Part shown: positions 1 to 9,412 of the stretch, piece after piece
Numbering within the stretch: position 1 is the stretch's first letter
Layout: every line of letters starts with the position of its first letter
Assembly (NCBI RefSeq): GCF_034350045.1
Contig: NZ_CP133781.1
Location: forward strand, 2,944,001-3,008,000
DNA length: 64,000 nt
Direction of reading: 5' to 3'
DNA from: Pseudomonas sp. CCI4.2
GTDB lineage: Bacteria > Pseudomonadota > Gammaproteobacteria > Pseudomonadales > Pseudomonadaceae
Translations under genes and position numbers: made by a program
The notes under the pieces: model-generated
Told to the model about the DNA's origin: nothing
Database searches by the model: none
Seen by the model: the letters and a program-made list of their open reading frames with translations, nothing else

Positions 1-48
1 CATCTGTAACCAACTTGTTCGCGAAGCAGGCGACGCGGTCCCTCAGAT

Positions 49-564
49 TCACCCACGCTTTTCCCTCCTCAGTCTCCACCGCCTACTTACCGACCAGCGC
101 CAGTAGAGCTGGATCAGTCCGAACCCCAGCGCGCCAAACACCAAGCCTGCCATCATCGAGCCCAGCAATAAAGGCTGCCACACGGTGGAGAGCTGTCCGC
201 TGATCCAGTCCCAGGTCAGTTCGGACGGGAAATGGCGCGGGGGAAGTTGCAGCAACCATGAGCCGATTTTGTAGGTGCAATAAAACACCGGCGGCATGGT
301 GATCGGGTTGGTCAGCCACACCAGGCTGATGCCAATCGGCAGGTTGCCGCGCAGTGCGATGGCCAAGGCCGCAGCCAATAGCATTTGAAACGGGATTGGC
401 ATCAGCGCGGCAAACAAACCCAGCGCCATGGCGCGGGAAACGGAGTGCCGATTGAGGTGCCACAGGTTTGGATCCTGCAGGAACCGCCCGAAATAGCGTA
501 AGGATTTGTGTTCCCTGATGCTGGTCGGATCCGGCATGAAACGTTTGATCAGACGACGCGGCAT
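49..564 (-). CDS. DUF2062 membrane protein
   Basis: A 171-residue protein of the DUF2062 family, whose function is not established. Two hydrophobic stretches are visible, around residues 45-71 (AMALGLFAALMPIPFQML) and 130-155. Between them is the LVWLTNPITMPPVFY segment typical of the family, and the C-terminus is very basic. It is probably an inner-membrane protein. It is divergent from comEC with about 130 bp between them, the same arrangement as in P. aeruginosa from memory. The start at 564 (MPRRLIKRFMP) is the only sensible one. Confidence 0.85.
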   Translation of the reverse strand: MPRRLIKRFMPDPTSIREHKSLRYFGRFLQDPNLWHLNRHSVSRAMALGLFAALMPIPFQMLLAAALAIALRGNLPIGISLVWLTNPITMPPVFYCTYKIGSWLLQLPPRHFPSELTWDWISGQLSTVWQPLLLGSMMAGLVFGALGFGLIQLYWRWSVSRRWRLRREKRG

Positions 565-700
565 ACGGCTTTCCGTCTCAAAAGTGGCGGTCAGTATGCA
601 TAGATTCTGCGCACATCAAATTTAGACTTTGTGACAATTAATAAAGCGGTGGCTGGCTGAGTGGGCTAATCCAAAGGGCTGACTCTTAAAAGGTATGACT

Positions 701-2917
701 ATGCGCACAGGGATGGTGGCGCTCGCGCTGGGGCTTTTAGCCGTTCGCTTTTTGCCCGTATTGCCGCCGACGTGGTTGGCGTGGTTGATGCCCATCATGG
801 CGCTGATGCTGTTGCCGTTTCGCAGTTATCCACTGGCGTTTTTTCTGTTTGGTTTCAGTTGGGCGTGTCTCTCGGCCCAGTCTGCACTGAATGATCGCCT
901 GCCAATTCGCCTCGACGGCCAGACGTTATGGCTAGAAGGCAAAGTGGTCGGGCTGCCGCAGTCGGCCGAGGGTGTGGTTCGGTTTCAATTGGACGGCGCA
1001 CAATCCCGGCGCAGCGAGTTGCCGCAGCGCATGCGTCTGTCGTGGTACGGCGGACCACCGGTGCGCAGCGGTGAGCAGTGGCGCTTGGCGGTCAAACTCA
1101 AGCGTCCGACGGGGTTGGTCAACCCCGACTCGTTTGACTACGAGGCCTGGCTTCTCGCGCAGCGTATTGGCGCAACGGGCACGGTGGTTGACGGTCAGCG
1201 ACGTGCGCCCGCTACTTCAGCGTGGCGCGATGCGCTGCGTCAGCACTTGTTGGCCGTTGATGCCCAAGGTCGAGAAGGGGGGCTGGCGGCCTTGGTGTTG
1301 GGCGATGACTCGGGGCTGAGCACCACCGATTGGCAGGTGTTGCAGGACACCGGCACCGTGCATTTATTGGTGATCTCGGGTCAGCACATCAGCTTGTTGG
1401 CCGGGTTGATTTACATGCTGGTCGCCGGGTTGGCCCGTTGGGGCTTGTGGCCGCGCCGTCTACCTTGGTTGCCCTGGGCCTGTGGTTTGGCATTTGCTGC
1501 GGCACTCGGTTATGGCTTGCTCGCGGGTTTCGAAGTCCCAGTGCGGCGTGCCTGCACCATGATCGGCATGGTCTTGCTTTGGCGGTTGCGTTTTCGGCAT
1601 CTGGGCGTGGGGTGGCCGTTGCTGTTATCGCTGAACGCGGTGCTGGTGTTCGAACCGCTGGTCAGTTTGCAGCCAGGGTTTTGGCTGTCGTTCGCGGCAG
1701 TGGGCATCCTGATCCTGGTGTTCAGCGGTCGTTTGGGTAAATGGAGTTGGCTGCAGAGTTGGACTCGCGCCCAATGGTTGATCGCCATCGGATTGCTGCC
1801 GGTGTTACTGGCGCTGAACCTGCCGGTCAGCGTCAGCGGGCCATTGGCCAATTTATTCGCGGTGCCGTGGGTCAGCGTGGTGGTGTTGCCGCTGGCCTTG
1901 CTCGGCACGTTGCTGTTACCTGTGCCGGTGCTGGGCGAGGGGTTGTTATGGCTGGCAGGTGGGTTGTTGGAGTGGTTGTTTCAAGGCTTGGCCCTGATCG
2001 GCGCAATGATGCCGGCCTGGACAGGCAGCGCCGTCCCTTGGTGGGCCTGGTGGCTGAGCCTGTTGGGCGGCGTCTTATTGTTACTGCCCAGTGGCGTGCC
2101 GTTGCGTCTGTTGGGATGGCCGTTGTTGCTGCTGTGCGTATTTCCACCGCTGAAAGCTGTTCCGCACGGTCAGGTCGAGGTGTTGCAGTTGGACGTGGGC
2201 CAAGGCTTGGCGGTGTTGCTGCGCACCCGCGGGCACACGTTGTTGTTCGATGCCGGTCCACGCTATGGGGATTTTGATATCGGCCAGCGGGTGGTGTTGC
2301 CCGCCATCCGCAAAACCGGGGTGCGCCGTCTCGACGTTATGTTGCTCAGCCATGCCCACGCCGATCACATTGGTGGCGCCATGGCGGTCTATGAGGGCTT
2401 GCCCGTTGCGCGCGTGCTCAGCGGCGAAGCGACCGAAGTGCCTGCAGCGTTGAATGCACAGTTCTGCAAAAGCGGCGAACGCTGGGAATGGGACGGCGTG
2501 CAGTTCACGACGTGGCGCTGGGAGGCGGCGACAGAGAGCAATCCGGCGTCCTGTGTGTTGATGGTCGACGCCAACGGTGAACGTTTGCTGCTGACCGGGG
2601 ATATCGATGCCGCCGCCGAGCGCGTGGCGATCGACAGCGATTTCGATCTGCGCGCACGCTGGTTACAGGCCCCCCACCACGGCAGCCGAAGTTCTTCGTC
2701 GATGGTGTTTCTAAAGGCTGTCGAACCGGAGGGGGTGCTGATCTCCCGGGGTCGCAATAATGCCTTCGGACACCCCCATCCTCGTGTAATGGCGCGTTTT
2801 GCAGCGTTGTCGATACAGCCTTATGACAGCGCGGAGCTAGGCGCCATTCATCTGCAATTGGGGCGATACAATCAGCCGCAGGCGGAACGTGCTGGGCGGC
2901 GTTTCTGGCGCGATTGA
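701..2917 (+). CDS. comEC: ComEC/Rec2 DNA uptake channel protein
   Basis: Inner-membrane channel that carries single-stranded DNA into the cytoplasm during natural transformation. The 738 residues show an N-terminal membrane part with a DUF4131-like domain, the multi-pass competence domain (HLLVISGQHISLLAGL near residue 225) and a C-terminal metallo-beta-lactamase domain with LSHAHADHIGG near residue 548. An in-frame ATG at 695 also exists, but the AAAAGG at 688-693 is better spaced (7 nt) for the ATG at 701, giving MRTGMVALALG. The reading frame is intact. Whether the strain is naturally competent cannot be judged from this gene alone. Confidence 0.93.
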   Translation: MRTGMVALALGLLAVRFLPVLPPTWLAWLMPIMALMLLPFRSYPLAFFLFGFSWACLSAQSALNDRLPIRLDGQTLWLEGKVVGLPQSAEGVVRFQLDGAQSRRSELPQRMRLSWYGGPPVRSGEQWRLAVKLKRPTGLVNPDSFDYEAWLLAQRIGATGTVVDGQRRAPATSAWRDALRQHLLAVDAQGREGGLAALVLGDDSGLSTTDWQVLQDTGTVHLLVISGQHISLLAGLIYMLVAGLARWGLWPRRLPWLPWACGLAFAAALGYGLLAGFEVPVRRACTMIGMVLLWRLRFRHLGVGWPLLLSLNAVLVFEPLVSLQPGFWLSFAAVGILILVFSGRLGKWSWLQSWTRAQWLIAIGLLPVLLALNLPVSVSGPLANLFAVPWVSVVVLPLALLGTLLLPVPVLGEGLLWLAGGLLEWLFQGLALIGAMMPAWTGSAVPWWAWWLSLLGGVLLLLPSGVPLRLLGWPLLLLCVFPPLKAVPHGQVEVLQLDVGQGLAVLLRTRGHTLLFDAGPRYGDFDIGQRVVLPAIRKTGVRRLDVMLLSHAHADHIGGAMAVYEGLPVARVLSGEATEVPAALNAQFCKSGERWEWDGVQFTTWRWEAATESNPASCVLMVDANGERLLLTGDIDAAAERVAIDSDFDLRARWLQAPHHGSRSSSSMVFLKAVEPEGVLISRGRNNAFGHPHPRVMARFAALSIQPYDSAELGAIHLQLGRYNQPQAERAGRRFWRD

Positions 2918-2952
2918 ATGGTGCAGTAACTCATCGCAGGGTTCGGTGTGCG

Positions 2953-2986
2953 GGCGCCCCTATGGTAGAGTGGCGCCACTTTTTTC
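2953..2986 (+). terminator. possible terminator between comEC and exbB
   Basis: Two GGCGCC hexamers (2953-2958 and 2972-2977) can pair around a 13-nt loop, and a TTTTTT run follows at 2980-2985. The stem is only 6 bp. The same stretch holds a -10-like TAGAGT at 2966-2971, so it could instead belong to the exbB promoter. Confidence 0.35.
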
Positions 2987-2999
2987 GGGGGTCGTTACT

Positions 3000-3638
3000 G
3001 TGTGGGAACTGGTTAAATCAGGCGGTTGGATGATGCTGCCGATCATTCTGAGTTCCATCGTCGCTGTCGCGATCATTATCGAGCGACTCTGGACCTTGCG
3101 TGCCAGCCGTATAACCCCGCCGCACTTGCTCGGTCAGGTCTGGCGCTGGATCAAAGACAAGCAACTGAACAAGGAAAAACTCCGGGAACTGCGCGCTGAC
3201 TCACCGCTGGGGGAAATCCTTGCGGCCGGTCTGGCCAACTCGCGGCACGGTCGCGAGATCATGAAAGAGTGCATCGAAGAGGCCGCAGCACGGGTCATTC
3301 ATGAACTCGAACGCTATTTGAGCGCCTTGGGCACGATTGCGGCCATGGCGCCGTTGCTCGGTCTGCTCGGCACCGTGCTGGGGATGATCGACATCTTTGG
3401 TTCGTTCATGAACTCGGGCATGACCACCAACGCCGCGATTTTGGCTGGCGGTATCTCCAAAGCCTTGATCTGTACCGCTTCGGGCCTGATGGTCGGGATA
3501 CCGGCGATCTTCTTTCATCGATTCCTGCAAAGCCGGGTCGACGAACTGGTCGTGGGCATGGAGCAGGAAGCGATCAAGTTGGTTGAAGTGGTGCAAGGCG
3601 ACCGTGATGTCGACTTGGCCGAGGGCAAGAAAAAGTGA
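3000..3638 (+). CDS. exbB: ExbB/TolQ-family proton channel subunit
   Basis: A 212-residue MotA/TolQ/ExbB-type protein with three membrane segments: residues 8-28 (GGWMMLPIILSSIVAVAI), about 108-135 (AAMAPLLGLLGTVLGMIDIFG) and about 150-175 (AILAGGISKALICTASGLM). With its ExbD partner it would convert proton-motive force into mechanical energy for outer-membrane transport. The start is a GTG at 3000 (MWELVKSGGW). An upstream in-frame start at 2889 would add a non-family N-terminus. The gene overlaps exbD by 4 bp and begins the exbB-exbD-lpxK-kdsB-murB run. It is not the main tolQ or TonB-linked exbB locus, and no TonB gene is nearby. Confidence 0.88.
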   Translation: MWELVKSGGWMMLPIILSSIVAVAIIIERLWTLRASRITPPHLLGQVWRWIKDKQLNKEKLRELRADSPLGEILAAGLANSRHGREIMKECIEEAAARVIHELERYLSALGTIAAMAPLLGLLGTVLGMIDIFGSFMNSGMTTNAAILAGGISKALICTASGLMVGIPAIFFHRFLQSRVDELVVGMEQEAIKLVEVVQGDRDVDLAEGKKK

Positions 3639-4066
3639 AATTTCGCCGCCGCAGGCCGCGGGAGAACATCGACATCAACCTCGTGTCATTGATCGACGTG
3701 GTGTTCATTCTGCTGTTGTTCTTTGTTGTGACGACGACCTTCACCCGGGAGACCCAGCTGCGTGTCGAATTGCCGCAAGCGGTGACCGGCACCCCGGAGG
3801 AGAACTCCGAGCTTAAGCACCTGGACATCGCGATCAGTGCCGACGGCATTTATTCGCTGAATAACCAATTGCTGCCAAAAAATGATTTGCCGTCCTTGAT
3901 CCAAGCGCTGCAAAAGGAATCCTCAGGCGATACCACATTGCCGTTGTCGATCAGCGCGGATGGCAAAACCCCTCATCAAGCAGTGATCACCGCCATGGAC
4001 GCGGCAGGCAAGCTGGGTTTCAGCCGCCTGCGCATGACCACGGTCGAGGCGCCAACGGTTAACTGA
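3635..4066 (+). CDS. exbD: ExbD/TolR-family biopolymer transport protein
   Basis: A 143-residue single-span protein. A basic N-terminus ([11 protein letters not shown]) is followed by the transmembrane helix [20 protein letters not shown]. The helix contains the aspartate that takes part in proton translocation in this family. The rest is the periplasmic domain. The GTG start at 3635 overlaps the exbB stop, so the two are translationally coupled. The stop overlaps the lpxK ATG by one base. Confidence 0.88.
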   Translation: MKFRRRRPRENIDINLVSLIDVVFILLLFFVVTTTFTRETQLRVELPQAVTGTPEENSELKHLDIAISADGIYSLNNQLLPKNDLPSLIQALQKESSGDTTLPLSISADGKTPHQAVITAMDAAGKLGFSRLRMTTVEAPTVN

Positions 4067-5070
4067 TGGCCCTGACCGATCGTTTACTCACCGCCTGGTA
4101 TCACGGCCATCCCGCGCTTGGTCTGTTGCGCCCGCTGGAATGGCTCTATCGCCGGGTAGTGAACGGCAAGCGTGCGCGTTTTCTGGCCGGTGAAGGTTCT
4201 ATTTACCGGGCACCGGTGCCAGTGTTGGTGGTGGGCAATATCACCGTGGGCGGCACCGGCAAGACGCCGATGATTCTCTGGATGATCGAGCACTGCCGCC
4301 GTCGTGGTCTGCGCGTTGGGGTGGTCAGCCGTGGTTACGGGGCCAAACCGCCGAGTTTGCCGTGGCGCGTCAATGCCGATCAAAGCCCGCAAGAAGCCGG
4401 CGATGAACCGCTGCTGATCGCGCAACGCAGCGGCGCTCCAGTGATGATCGACCCTGATCGAAGCAATGCGGTGCGCGCCTTGCTTGCTGCCGAACCGCTG
4501 GACCTGATTTTATCCGATGACGGCTTGCAGCATTACCGCTTGGCCCGGGACCTGGAAGTGGTGCTAATCGATGCCGCGCGCGGTTTGGGTAATCGGCGCT
4601 GCCTGCCCGCAGGCCCTTTGCGCGAACCGGTGGAGCGCCTTGAGAGCGTCGATGCGCTGCTTTACAACGGCGCGGCCAACGACCGCGAAGACGGTTTTGG
4701 TTTTGTGCTCACACCCACCACTGTGGTCAATCTGCGCAGTGGCGAGCGGCAACCGTTGTCCCATTTTCCCGCCGGGCAAGCGCTGCACGCAGTGGCTGGC
4801 ATCGGCAACCCGCAACGTTTCTTCAATACCCTCAAAGGGCTACACTGGCGCCCGATACCTCACGCGTTTGCAGACCATGCTGCTTACAGTGTCGAGGCCT
4901 TGAGTTTCACCCCTGCATTGCCGCTGATCATGACCGAGAAGGATGCCGTGAAATGCCGGGCCTTTGCGGGCGATGACTGGTGGTACCTAGCGGTGGATGC
5001 CGAGCCATCGGCCGCGTTCATCGTTTGGTTCGACGCACAATTGCAGCGCCTGTTGCCCCCTTTTCCATAA
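4066..5070 (+). CDS. lpxK: tetraacyldisaccharide 4'-kinase
   Basis: Phosphorylates the 4' position of the tetraacyldisaccharide 1-phosphate to make lipid IVA, the sixth step of lipid A synthesis at the inner membrane. The 334-residue protein has the family P-loop [13 protein letters not shown] at residues 57-69 and the [10 protein letters not shown] motif near 148-157. The length is normal. The ATG overlaps the exbD stop (TGATG), so translation is probably coupled to the transport genes upstream. Confidence 0.95.
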   Translation: MALTDRLLTAWYHGHPALGLLRPLEWLYRRVVNGKRARFLAGEGSIYRAPVPVLVVGNITVGGTGKTPMILWMIEHCRRRGLRVGVVSRGYGAKPPSLPWRVNADQSPQEAGDEPLLIAQRSGAPVMIDPDRSNAVRALLAAEPLDLILSDDGLQHYRLARDLEVVLIDAARGLGNRRCLPAGPLREPVERLESVDALLYNGAANDREDGFGFVLTPTTVVNLRSGERQPLSHFPAGQALHAVAGIGNPQRFFNTLKGLHWRPIPHAFADHAAYSVEALSFTPALPLIMTEKDAVKCRAFAGDDWWYLAVDAEPSAAFIVWFDAQLQRLLPPFP

Positions 5071-5089
5071 CCGCACCTCAGGACTTCTT

Positions 5090-5275
5090 ATGGACACCAA
5101 ACTGCTCGACATCCTCGCTTGCCCCATCTGTAAAGGGCCGCTCAAGCTCAGCGCTGACAAAACCGAGCTGATCAGCAAAGGCGCGGGCCTGGCTTATCCG
5201 ATTCGCGATGGCATTCCGGTGATGCTGGAAAGCGAAGCGCGGACCCTGACCACTGACGAGCGTCTGGATAAATGA
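5090..5275 (+). CDS. Trm112-family small protein
   Basis: A 61-residue protein beginning [18 protein letters not shown], with one CPIC pair and the [11 protein letters not shown] segment that define the Trm112/YcaR family. In bacteria its role is uncertain. Eukaryotic Trm112 activates methyltransferases, but that cannot be assumed here. Between lpxK and kdsB is its usual place in gammaproteobacteria. The stop overlaps the kdsB start by 4 bp. Confidence 0.9.
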   Translation: MDTKLLDILACPICKGPLKLSADKTELISKGAGLAYPIRDGIPVMLESEARTLTTDERLDK

Positions 5276-6036
5276 CCGTCGTGTTCACCGTCGTGATCCC
5301 GGCGCGTTATGGCTCAAGCCGTTTTCCCGGCAAGCCATTGAAGCTGATTGCTGGGAAACCGATGATTCAGCACGTCTGGGAACAGGCGCTAAAAAGCAGC
5401 GCGGATCGGGTCGTGATCGCGACTGACGATACCCGTATTGTCGACGCCTGCCGTGTGTTTGGTGCCGAAGTATTGCTGACCCGCGACGATCATAATTCCG
5501 GCACCGACCGGCTGGCAGAAGTCGCTACCCAGTTGGGTCTGGCAGCCGATGCCATTGTGGTCAATGTGCAGGGCGACGAACCGATGATCCCGCCTGCGGT
5601 GATCGATCAAGTGGCGGCCACCCTCGCGGGACACCCCGAGGCGCGGATGTCGACCTTGGCCGAGCCCATTGATGACGTGGCGGCCTTGTTCAATCCCAAC
5701 GTGGTCAAAGTCGTTGCCGACATCAATGGGTTGGCGCTGACCTTTAGCCGCGCACCCTTGCCGTGGGCGCGTGACGCCTTGGCCCAGGACTGCGATCAAC
5801 TGGCTGCGGGCGTACCGTATCGCCGACACATCGGGATTTACGCCTATCGCGCGGGCTTCTTGCACGATTTCGTCAGTTGGGGTCCTTGTTGGTTGGAAGA
5901 CACCGAGCATCTGGAGCAACTGCGTGCGTTGTGGCACGGCGTGCGGATTCACGTCGCCGACGCAATCGAAACACCGCCTCCCGGTGTCGACACCGCTGAA
6001 GACCTTGAGCGCGTGCGACGCTTGCTGGAGGTTTGA
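5272..6036 (+). CDS. kdsB: CMP-KDO synthetase
   Basis: 3-deoxy-manno-octulosonate cytidylyltransferase, which activates KDO with CTP for the inner core of lipopolysaccharide. The 254 residues carry the nucleotide-binding signature [17 protein letters not shown] at 5-21, and [10 protein letters not shown] near 98-107. It is a cytoplasmic enzyme of normal length. The ATGA overlap with the Trm112-like gene and the TGATG overlap with murB show an operon. Confidence 0.95.
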   Translation: MTVVFTVVIPARYGSSRFPGKPLKLIAGKPMIQHVWEQALKSSADRVVIATDDTRIVDACRVFGAEVLLTRDDHNSGTDRLAEVATQLGLAADAIVVNVQGDEPMIPPAVIDQVAATLAGHPEARMSTLAEPIDDVAALFNPNVVKVVADINGLALTFSRAPLPWARDALAQDCDQLAAGVPYRRHIGIYAYRAGFLHDFVSWGPCWLEDTEHLEQLRALWHGVRIHVADAIETPPPGVDTAEDLERVRRLLEV

Positions 6037-7055
6037 TGACGTTGCAGCTGCGGGCCGGGGTTTCTCTCAAACCGTTCAATACGTTCGGCGTGGAGGTACA
6101 GGCCCAGGCTTTTGCCGAAGCGCATAACGATGAAGACGTCCGTGAGGCGCTCACGTTCTCGGTTGAGCACGCGCTGCCGCTGCTGGTGATCGGCGGTGGC
6201 AGTAATTTGCTGCTAACGGCGCACGTTCAGGCGTTGGTCTTGCGCATGGCCACTCGCGGCATCCGGATCCTTAGCGATGACGGTGAACAGGTCATTATCG
6301 AAGCCGAGGCCGGTGAGGGCTGGCACGGGTTCGTGCTCTGGACCCTTGAGCAAGGCTTGTCCGGTCTGGAAAACCTCAGCTTGATCCCCGGTACTGTCGG
6401 CGCCGCGCCGATGCAGAACATCGGCGCCTACGGGGTTGAGATCAAGAATATTTTCCACAGCCTGACAGCGCTAGACCGGCAGACCGGTGAGTTGCGTGAT
6501 TTTACCCTCAGCGATTGCGCCTTCGCTTATCGCGACAGCGTGTTCAAGCACCACCCGGATCGTTGGCTGATTTTGCGAGTGCGCTTCGGACTTAGCCGTA
6601 CCGCAAGGTTGCACCTTGAATACGGCCCGGTGCGTCAGCGTCTTGACGAACAAGGCATCAGCCAGCCGACGCCCAAGGATGTCAGCTTAGCGATCTGCGC
6701 GATTCGTCGTGAGAAGCTGCCTGACCCCGCCGTACTGGGGAATGCTGGCAGCTTCTTCAAAAATCCACTGGTGGCTGCTTCGTTGGCCGCCGACTTGAAG
6801 CGTGAACACCCAGGGCTGATAAGTTATCCACAGGCTGACGGTCAGGTAAAGCTGGCAGCAGGCTGGTTGATCGAGCAGGCGGGCTGGAAGGGTTTTCGCG
6901 ACGGCGATGCGGGCGTGCATCGCTTGCAGTCGTTGGTGCTGGTCAACTACGGCAGTGCCACCGGTCTGCAATTGCTGGACCTCGCGCAACGGATTCAAAC
7001 TGACATTGCCCAGCGCTATCAGGTAACACTCGACATGGAGCCAAACCTTTATTGA
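6036..7055 (+). CDS. murB: UDP-N-acetylenolpyruvoylglucosamine reductase
   Basis: FAD-dependent reductase that makes UDP-N-acetylmuramate for peptidoglycan. The 339 residues include the FAD-binding LVIGGGSNLLLT (about 49-60), the NIGAYGVEI segment and the GNAGSFFKNP motif with the catalytic serine near 230. The start is the ATG at 6036, which overlaps the kdsB TGA. In PAO1, from memory, a low-molecular-weight tyrosine phosphatase gene (ptpA) separates kdsB from murB. Here it is absent. Confidence 0.95.
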   Translation: MTLQLRAGVSLKPFNTFGVEVQAQAFAEAHNDEDVREALTFSVEHALPLLVIGGGSNLLLTAHVQALVLRMATRGIRILSDDGEQVIIEAEAGEGWHGFVLWTLEQGLSGLENLSLIPGTVGAAPMQNIGAYGVEIKNIFHSLTALDRQTGELRDFTLSDCAFAYRDSVFKHHPDRWLILRVRFGLSRTARLHLEYGPVRQRLDEQGISQPTPKDVSLAICAIRREKLPDPAVLGNAGSFFKNPLVAASLAADLKREHPGLISYPQADGQVKLAAGWLIEQAGWKGFRDGDAGVHRLQSLVLVNYGSATGLQLLDLAQRIQTDIAQRYQVTLDMEPNLY

Positions 7056-7131
7056 GGTTCGGCTGACTTTTTCGGTCTATTGTGCTGTCTCACGTGTTCG
7101 TATTCTTGCAATCAAAACAGGCGAACCTGTG

Positions 7132-8118
7132 ATGGACAGTGTCGATTTGAATGTCTTGCGCAGTGTGCTTGATTGGCGCCGTGCCGGTCAGCGCGTGGTG
7201 TTGTACAGCGTGGTTCAAACCTGGGGCAGCGCCCCTCGGCCGCCTGGCGCGATGTTAGCGCTACGTGAGGACGGCATGGTGATTGGCTCGGTGTCTGGCG
7301 GTTGTATTGAAGACGACCTGATTTCGCGTTTGCAGGACGGTCGTCTACAGGTCCGCGATGAGGTCCAGTTAGTCACCTACGGCGTAACGCAGGAGGAAGC
7401 CGCCCGCTTCGGTTTGCCATGCGGGGGCACTTTGCGCCTGACGGAGGAGTGGGTCGGCGATGAACAGTGGGTCGCCGAGTTGCTGCAACGGTGCGAGGAC
7501 CACCAACTGGTGGCTCGGGAGCTGGATTTAAAGTCCGGCGCGGTGAGCCTGCATCCCGCCAGTCGCGGCGATCAAGTCAGTTTCGATGGGCAAACCCTGC
7601 GTACGATCTATGGTCCGCGTTGGCGTTTGCTGCTGATCGGCGCCGGACAGTTGTCGCGTTATGTAGCTGAGATGGCTCATCTGCTGGATTTTGAAGTGCT
7701 GATTTGTGATCCGCGCAAGGAATTTGCCTACGGTTGGGAAGACCAAAAAACGCGCTTCGTGCCCGGAATGCCGGACGACGCGGTGCTTACTATCGAGACC
7801 GACGAGCGCACGGCCATCGTCGCGCTCACCCATGACCCCCGCCTGGACGACATGGCGTTACTGACGGCGCTGAGTTCTAAAGCGTTTTATATCGGTGCGC
7901 TGGGGTCGCGGGTCAACAGCCAGAAGCGTCGGGAAAACCTGGCGCAATTAGGCTTGAGCGCGGAGTCCATCGAGCGCTTGCATGGACCGATTGGTCTGCA
8001 CATAGGCAGTCACACGCCCGCAGAAATCGCGCTGTCGTTGATGGCTGAAATCGTCACGATCAAAAACGGCATCGCGTTGAAGCAGAAGAAGCCGCTGACT
8101 GCCGAGATTGAGCATTGA
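7132..8118 (+). CDS. XdhC/CoxI-family molybdenum-enzyme maturation factor
   Basis: A 328-residue protein with both parts of the XdhC family: an N-terminal XdhC_CoxI domain (WGSAPRPPGAMLAL and GSVSGGCIEDDLI near 30-65) and a C-terminal Rossmann domain (LLIGAGQLSRYVAEMA near 166-181, then ALGSRVNSQKRRENL). Relatives bind molybdenum cofactor and insert or sulfurate it in xanthine-dehydrogenase-type enzymes. No such enzyme is encoded in this window. The ATG at 7132 follows an in-frame GTG at 7129. It is coupled to the next gene by a 4-base overlap. Confidence 0.85.
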   Translation: MDSVDLNVLRSVLDWRRAGQRVVLYSVVQTWGSAPRPPGAMLALREDGMVIGSVSGGCIEDDLISRLQDGRLQVRDEVQLVTYGVTQEEAARFGLPCGGTLRLTEEWVGDEQWVAELLQRCEDHQLVARELDLKSGAVSLHPASRGDQVSFDGQTLRTIYGPRWRLLLIGAGQLSRYVAEMAHLLDFEVLICDPRKEFAYGWEDQKTRFVPGMPDDAVLTIETDERTAIVALTHDPRLDDMALLTALSSKAFYIGALGSRVNSQKRRENLAQLGLSAESIERLHGPIGLHIGSHTPAEIALSLMAEIVTIKNGIALKQKKPLTAEIEH

Positions 8119-8717
8119 GCACGACAGTCTGTTCGGTGGTCCTTGCTGCGGGGCAGGGCAGCCGTTTTCGGGCGATTGCGGGTGCCGATCAGGACAAACT
8201 CTTAGCGCCTTGCCTCGGACTCGATGGGGTTATGCGGCCGGTGCTTGAACAGGTGCTGATTAATCTTCAGTCGGGTATGAACGCGGGGGACAAGAGGCTG
8301 TTGCTGACCCGACCTGATCGCCTTGAGGTGATTGAACTTGGGAGGCGCTACGGCTGCGAAATAGAGTTACTGGATTCGGGCGGAATGGGCGACACCATTG
8401 CTGCAGCCATTTCAGCTCAGCCCGACCATCGCGGTTGGTTGGTGGTACTGGGTGACATGCCGTTTGTATTGCCTGAAACCCTGACGCGGCTGATTGACTC
8501 GTTAGAGGATGGAATGATCAGTGTGCCCGTCAGCGGGGCAGAACTCGGCCATCCTGTGGCGTTCGGCCGACGGTTTTGCCTGGCATTGATGGCCTTATCT
8601 GGAGAACGGGGTGCCAAGCGTTTGTTTCAGGCCGGGTCGCTGCGGGAAATCGCGGTTAATGACCCGGGAGTGCTATGGGACGTCGATACGCCAGCGGCAT
8701 TGGTGTTCAATCCCTAA
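8115..8717 (+). CDS. MobA-like NTP transferase (MocA-type)
   Basis: A 200-residue nucleotidyltransferase with the signature SVVLAAGQGSRFRAI near the N-terminus and LVVLGDMPFV near 112. By homology and by pairing with XdhC it probably makes the cytosine dinucleotide form of molybdenum cofactor used by xanthine-dehydrogenase-family enzymes. The substrate is inferred, not shown. The start is a TTG at 8115 overlapping the XdhC stop. Confidence 0.8.
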   Translation: MSTTVCSVVLAAGQGSRFRAIAGADQDKLLAPCLGLDGVMRPVLEQVLINLQSGMNAGDKRLLLTRPDRLEVIELGRRYGCEIELLDSGGMGDTIAAAISAQPDHRGWLVVLGDMPFVLPETLTRLIDSLEDGMISVPVSGAELGHPVAFGRRFCLALMALSGERGAKRLFQAGSLREIAVNDPGVLWDVDTPAALVFNP

Positions 8718-8984
8718 ATTTCTGTAGGACCCACCAGCGCTGCGGAAAACCCAACGTTATCGTCGTCACCCTGGCGATTTGGCAAGCCGATTATATTTCT
8801 GAATCTTTGAAGGCTCAAAGGATCTGACCGTATAAGTGGAGGACGAGTTATCACATTTAATCGAAGTAGGCGTGAGGACTTCGTTACCGCGAGGGCTCAA
8901 AACTGGAGCCAGTTAGCAAGTAACCAAGGGCGTGCAGCCACCCGCTGTACGCCTCTCGAAACTAACGATCAAAGGTAAATTCTC
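8718..8984 (+). other. intergenic region before the MxKDx gene
   Basis: This 267-bp stretch begins with a degenerate REP-like TTCTGTAGGACCC. I see no tRNA, strong terminator or convincing promoter. A 26-codon GTG frame begins at 8836 but has no ribosome-binding site. An AAAGG at 8971-8975 serves the next gene. Confidence 0.4.
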
Positions 8985-9335
8985 GTGAAAAAATTATCTG
9001 CATTCGTATTGTCCATGTGCGTGGGGTTGGGTGCTGTTGGCAGCGCTTTCGCGGCGGAGACCACCAGCGGCAATCCCATGAGCACAAGCACCATGTCCAA
9101 GGATGTGATGAAAAAAAACAGCATCAGCCAAAACAGTGCGGCCCAAGACGATTTGAATAGTGATCCGGCGAAACAAGCCGCCCCGACTAAAGACGACATG
9201 AACATGTCCAAAAAGGGTGCCATGAAAAAAGGCAACATGAGCAAAGACAACATGAGCAAAGACAATATGTCTAAAGGCACCATGAAGAAAGGCACCATGA
9301 GCAAGGACCCAGCCAAGGCCCCTGTGTCGCAGTAA
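8985..9335 (+). CDS. secreted pentapeptide MxKDx-repeat protein
   Basis: A 116-residue protein with a clear Sec signal peptide (MKKLSAFVLSMCVG, cleavage after AFA near residue 23). The mature part is low-complexity, polar and rich in Met, Lys and Asp. It has tandem five-residue units such as MSKDN, MSKDN, MSKGT, MKKGT and MSKDP. This matches the pentapeptide MxKDx repeat family described in proteobacteria, which has no established function. It is likely disordered in the periplasm, and metal binding is only a guess. The start is a GTG at 8985 with AAAGG upstream. Confidence 0.8.
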   Translation: MKKLSAFVLSMCVGLGAVGSAFAAETTSGNPMSTSTMSKDVMKKNSISQNSAAQDDLNSDPAKQAAPTKDDMNMSKKGAMKKGNMSKDNMSKDNMSKGTMKKGTMSKDPAKAPVSQ

Positions 9336-9355
9336 CAGCTCACTGCATCCCTCAA

Positions 9356-9412
9356 ACAAGTTGGCTCTTACAGCGTGCACACTCTCTGTAGGAGCCAACT
9401 GGATGGCGAAGG
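9356..9412. repeat. REP-like pair downstream of the MxKDx gene
   Basis: An inverted copy ending GGCTCTTACAG (about 9363-9373) is followed by a direct copy CTGTAGGAGCCAACTGGATG (from 9386). The core matches the other REP elements in this window. It lies between convergent genes, a common location for REPs. Confidence 0.65.

Noticed and set aside
8836..8916. A 26-codon GTG frame before the MxKDx gene
   Set aside because: No ribosome-binding site, no recognisable sequence, and a length expected by chance.
9225..9310. Short tandem repeats considered as a CRISPR array
   Set aside because: Units of about 15 bases lie in frame inside a coding sequence without spacers. They encode the MxKDx pentapeptides.
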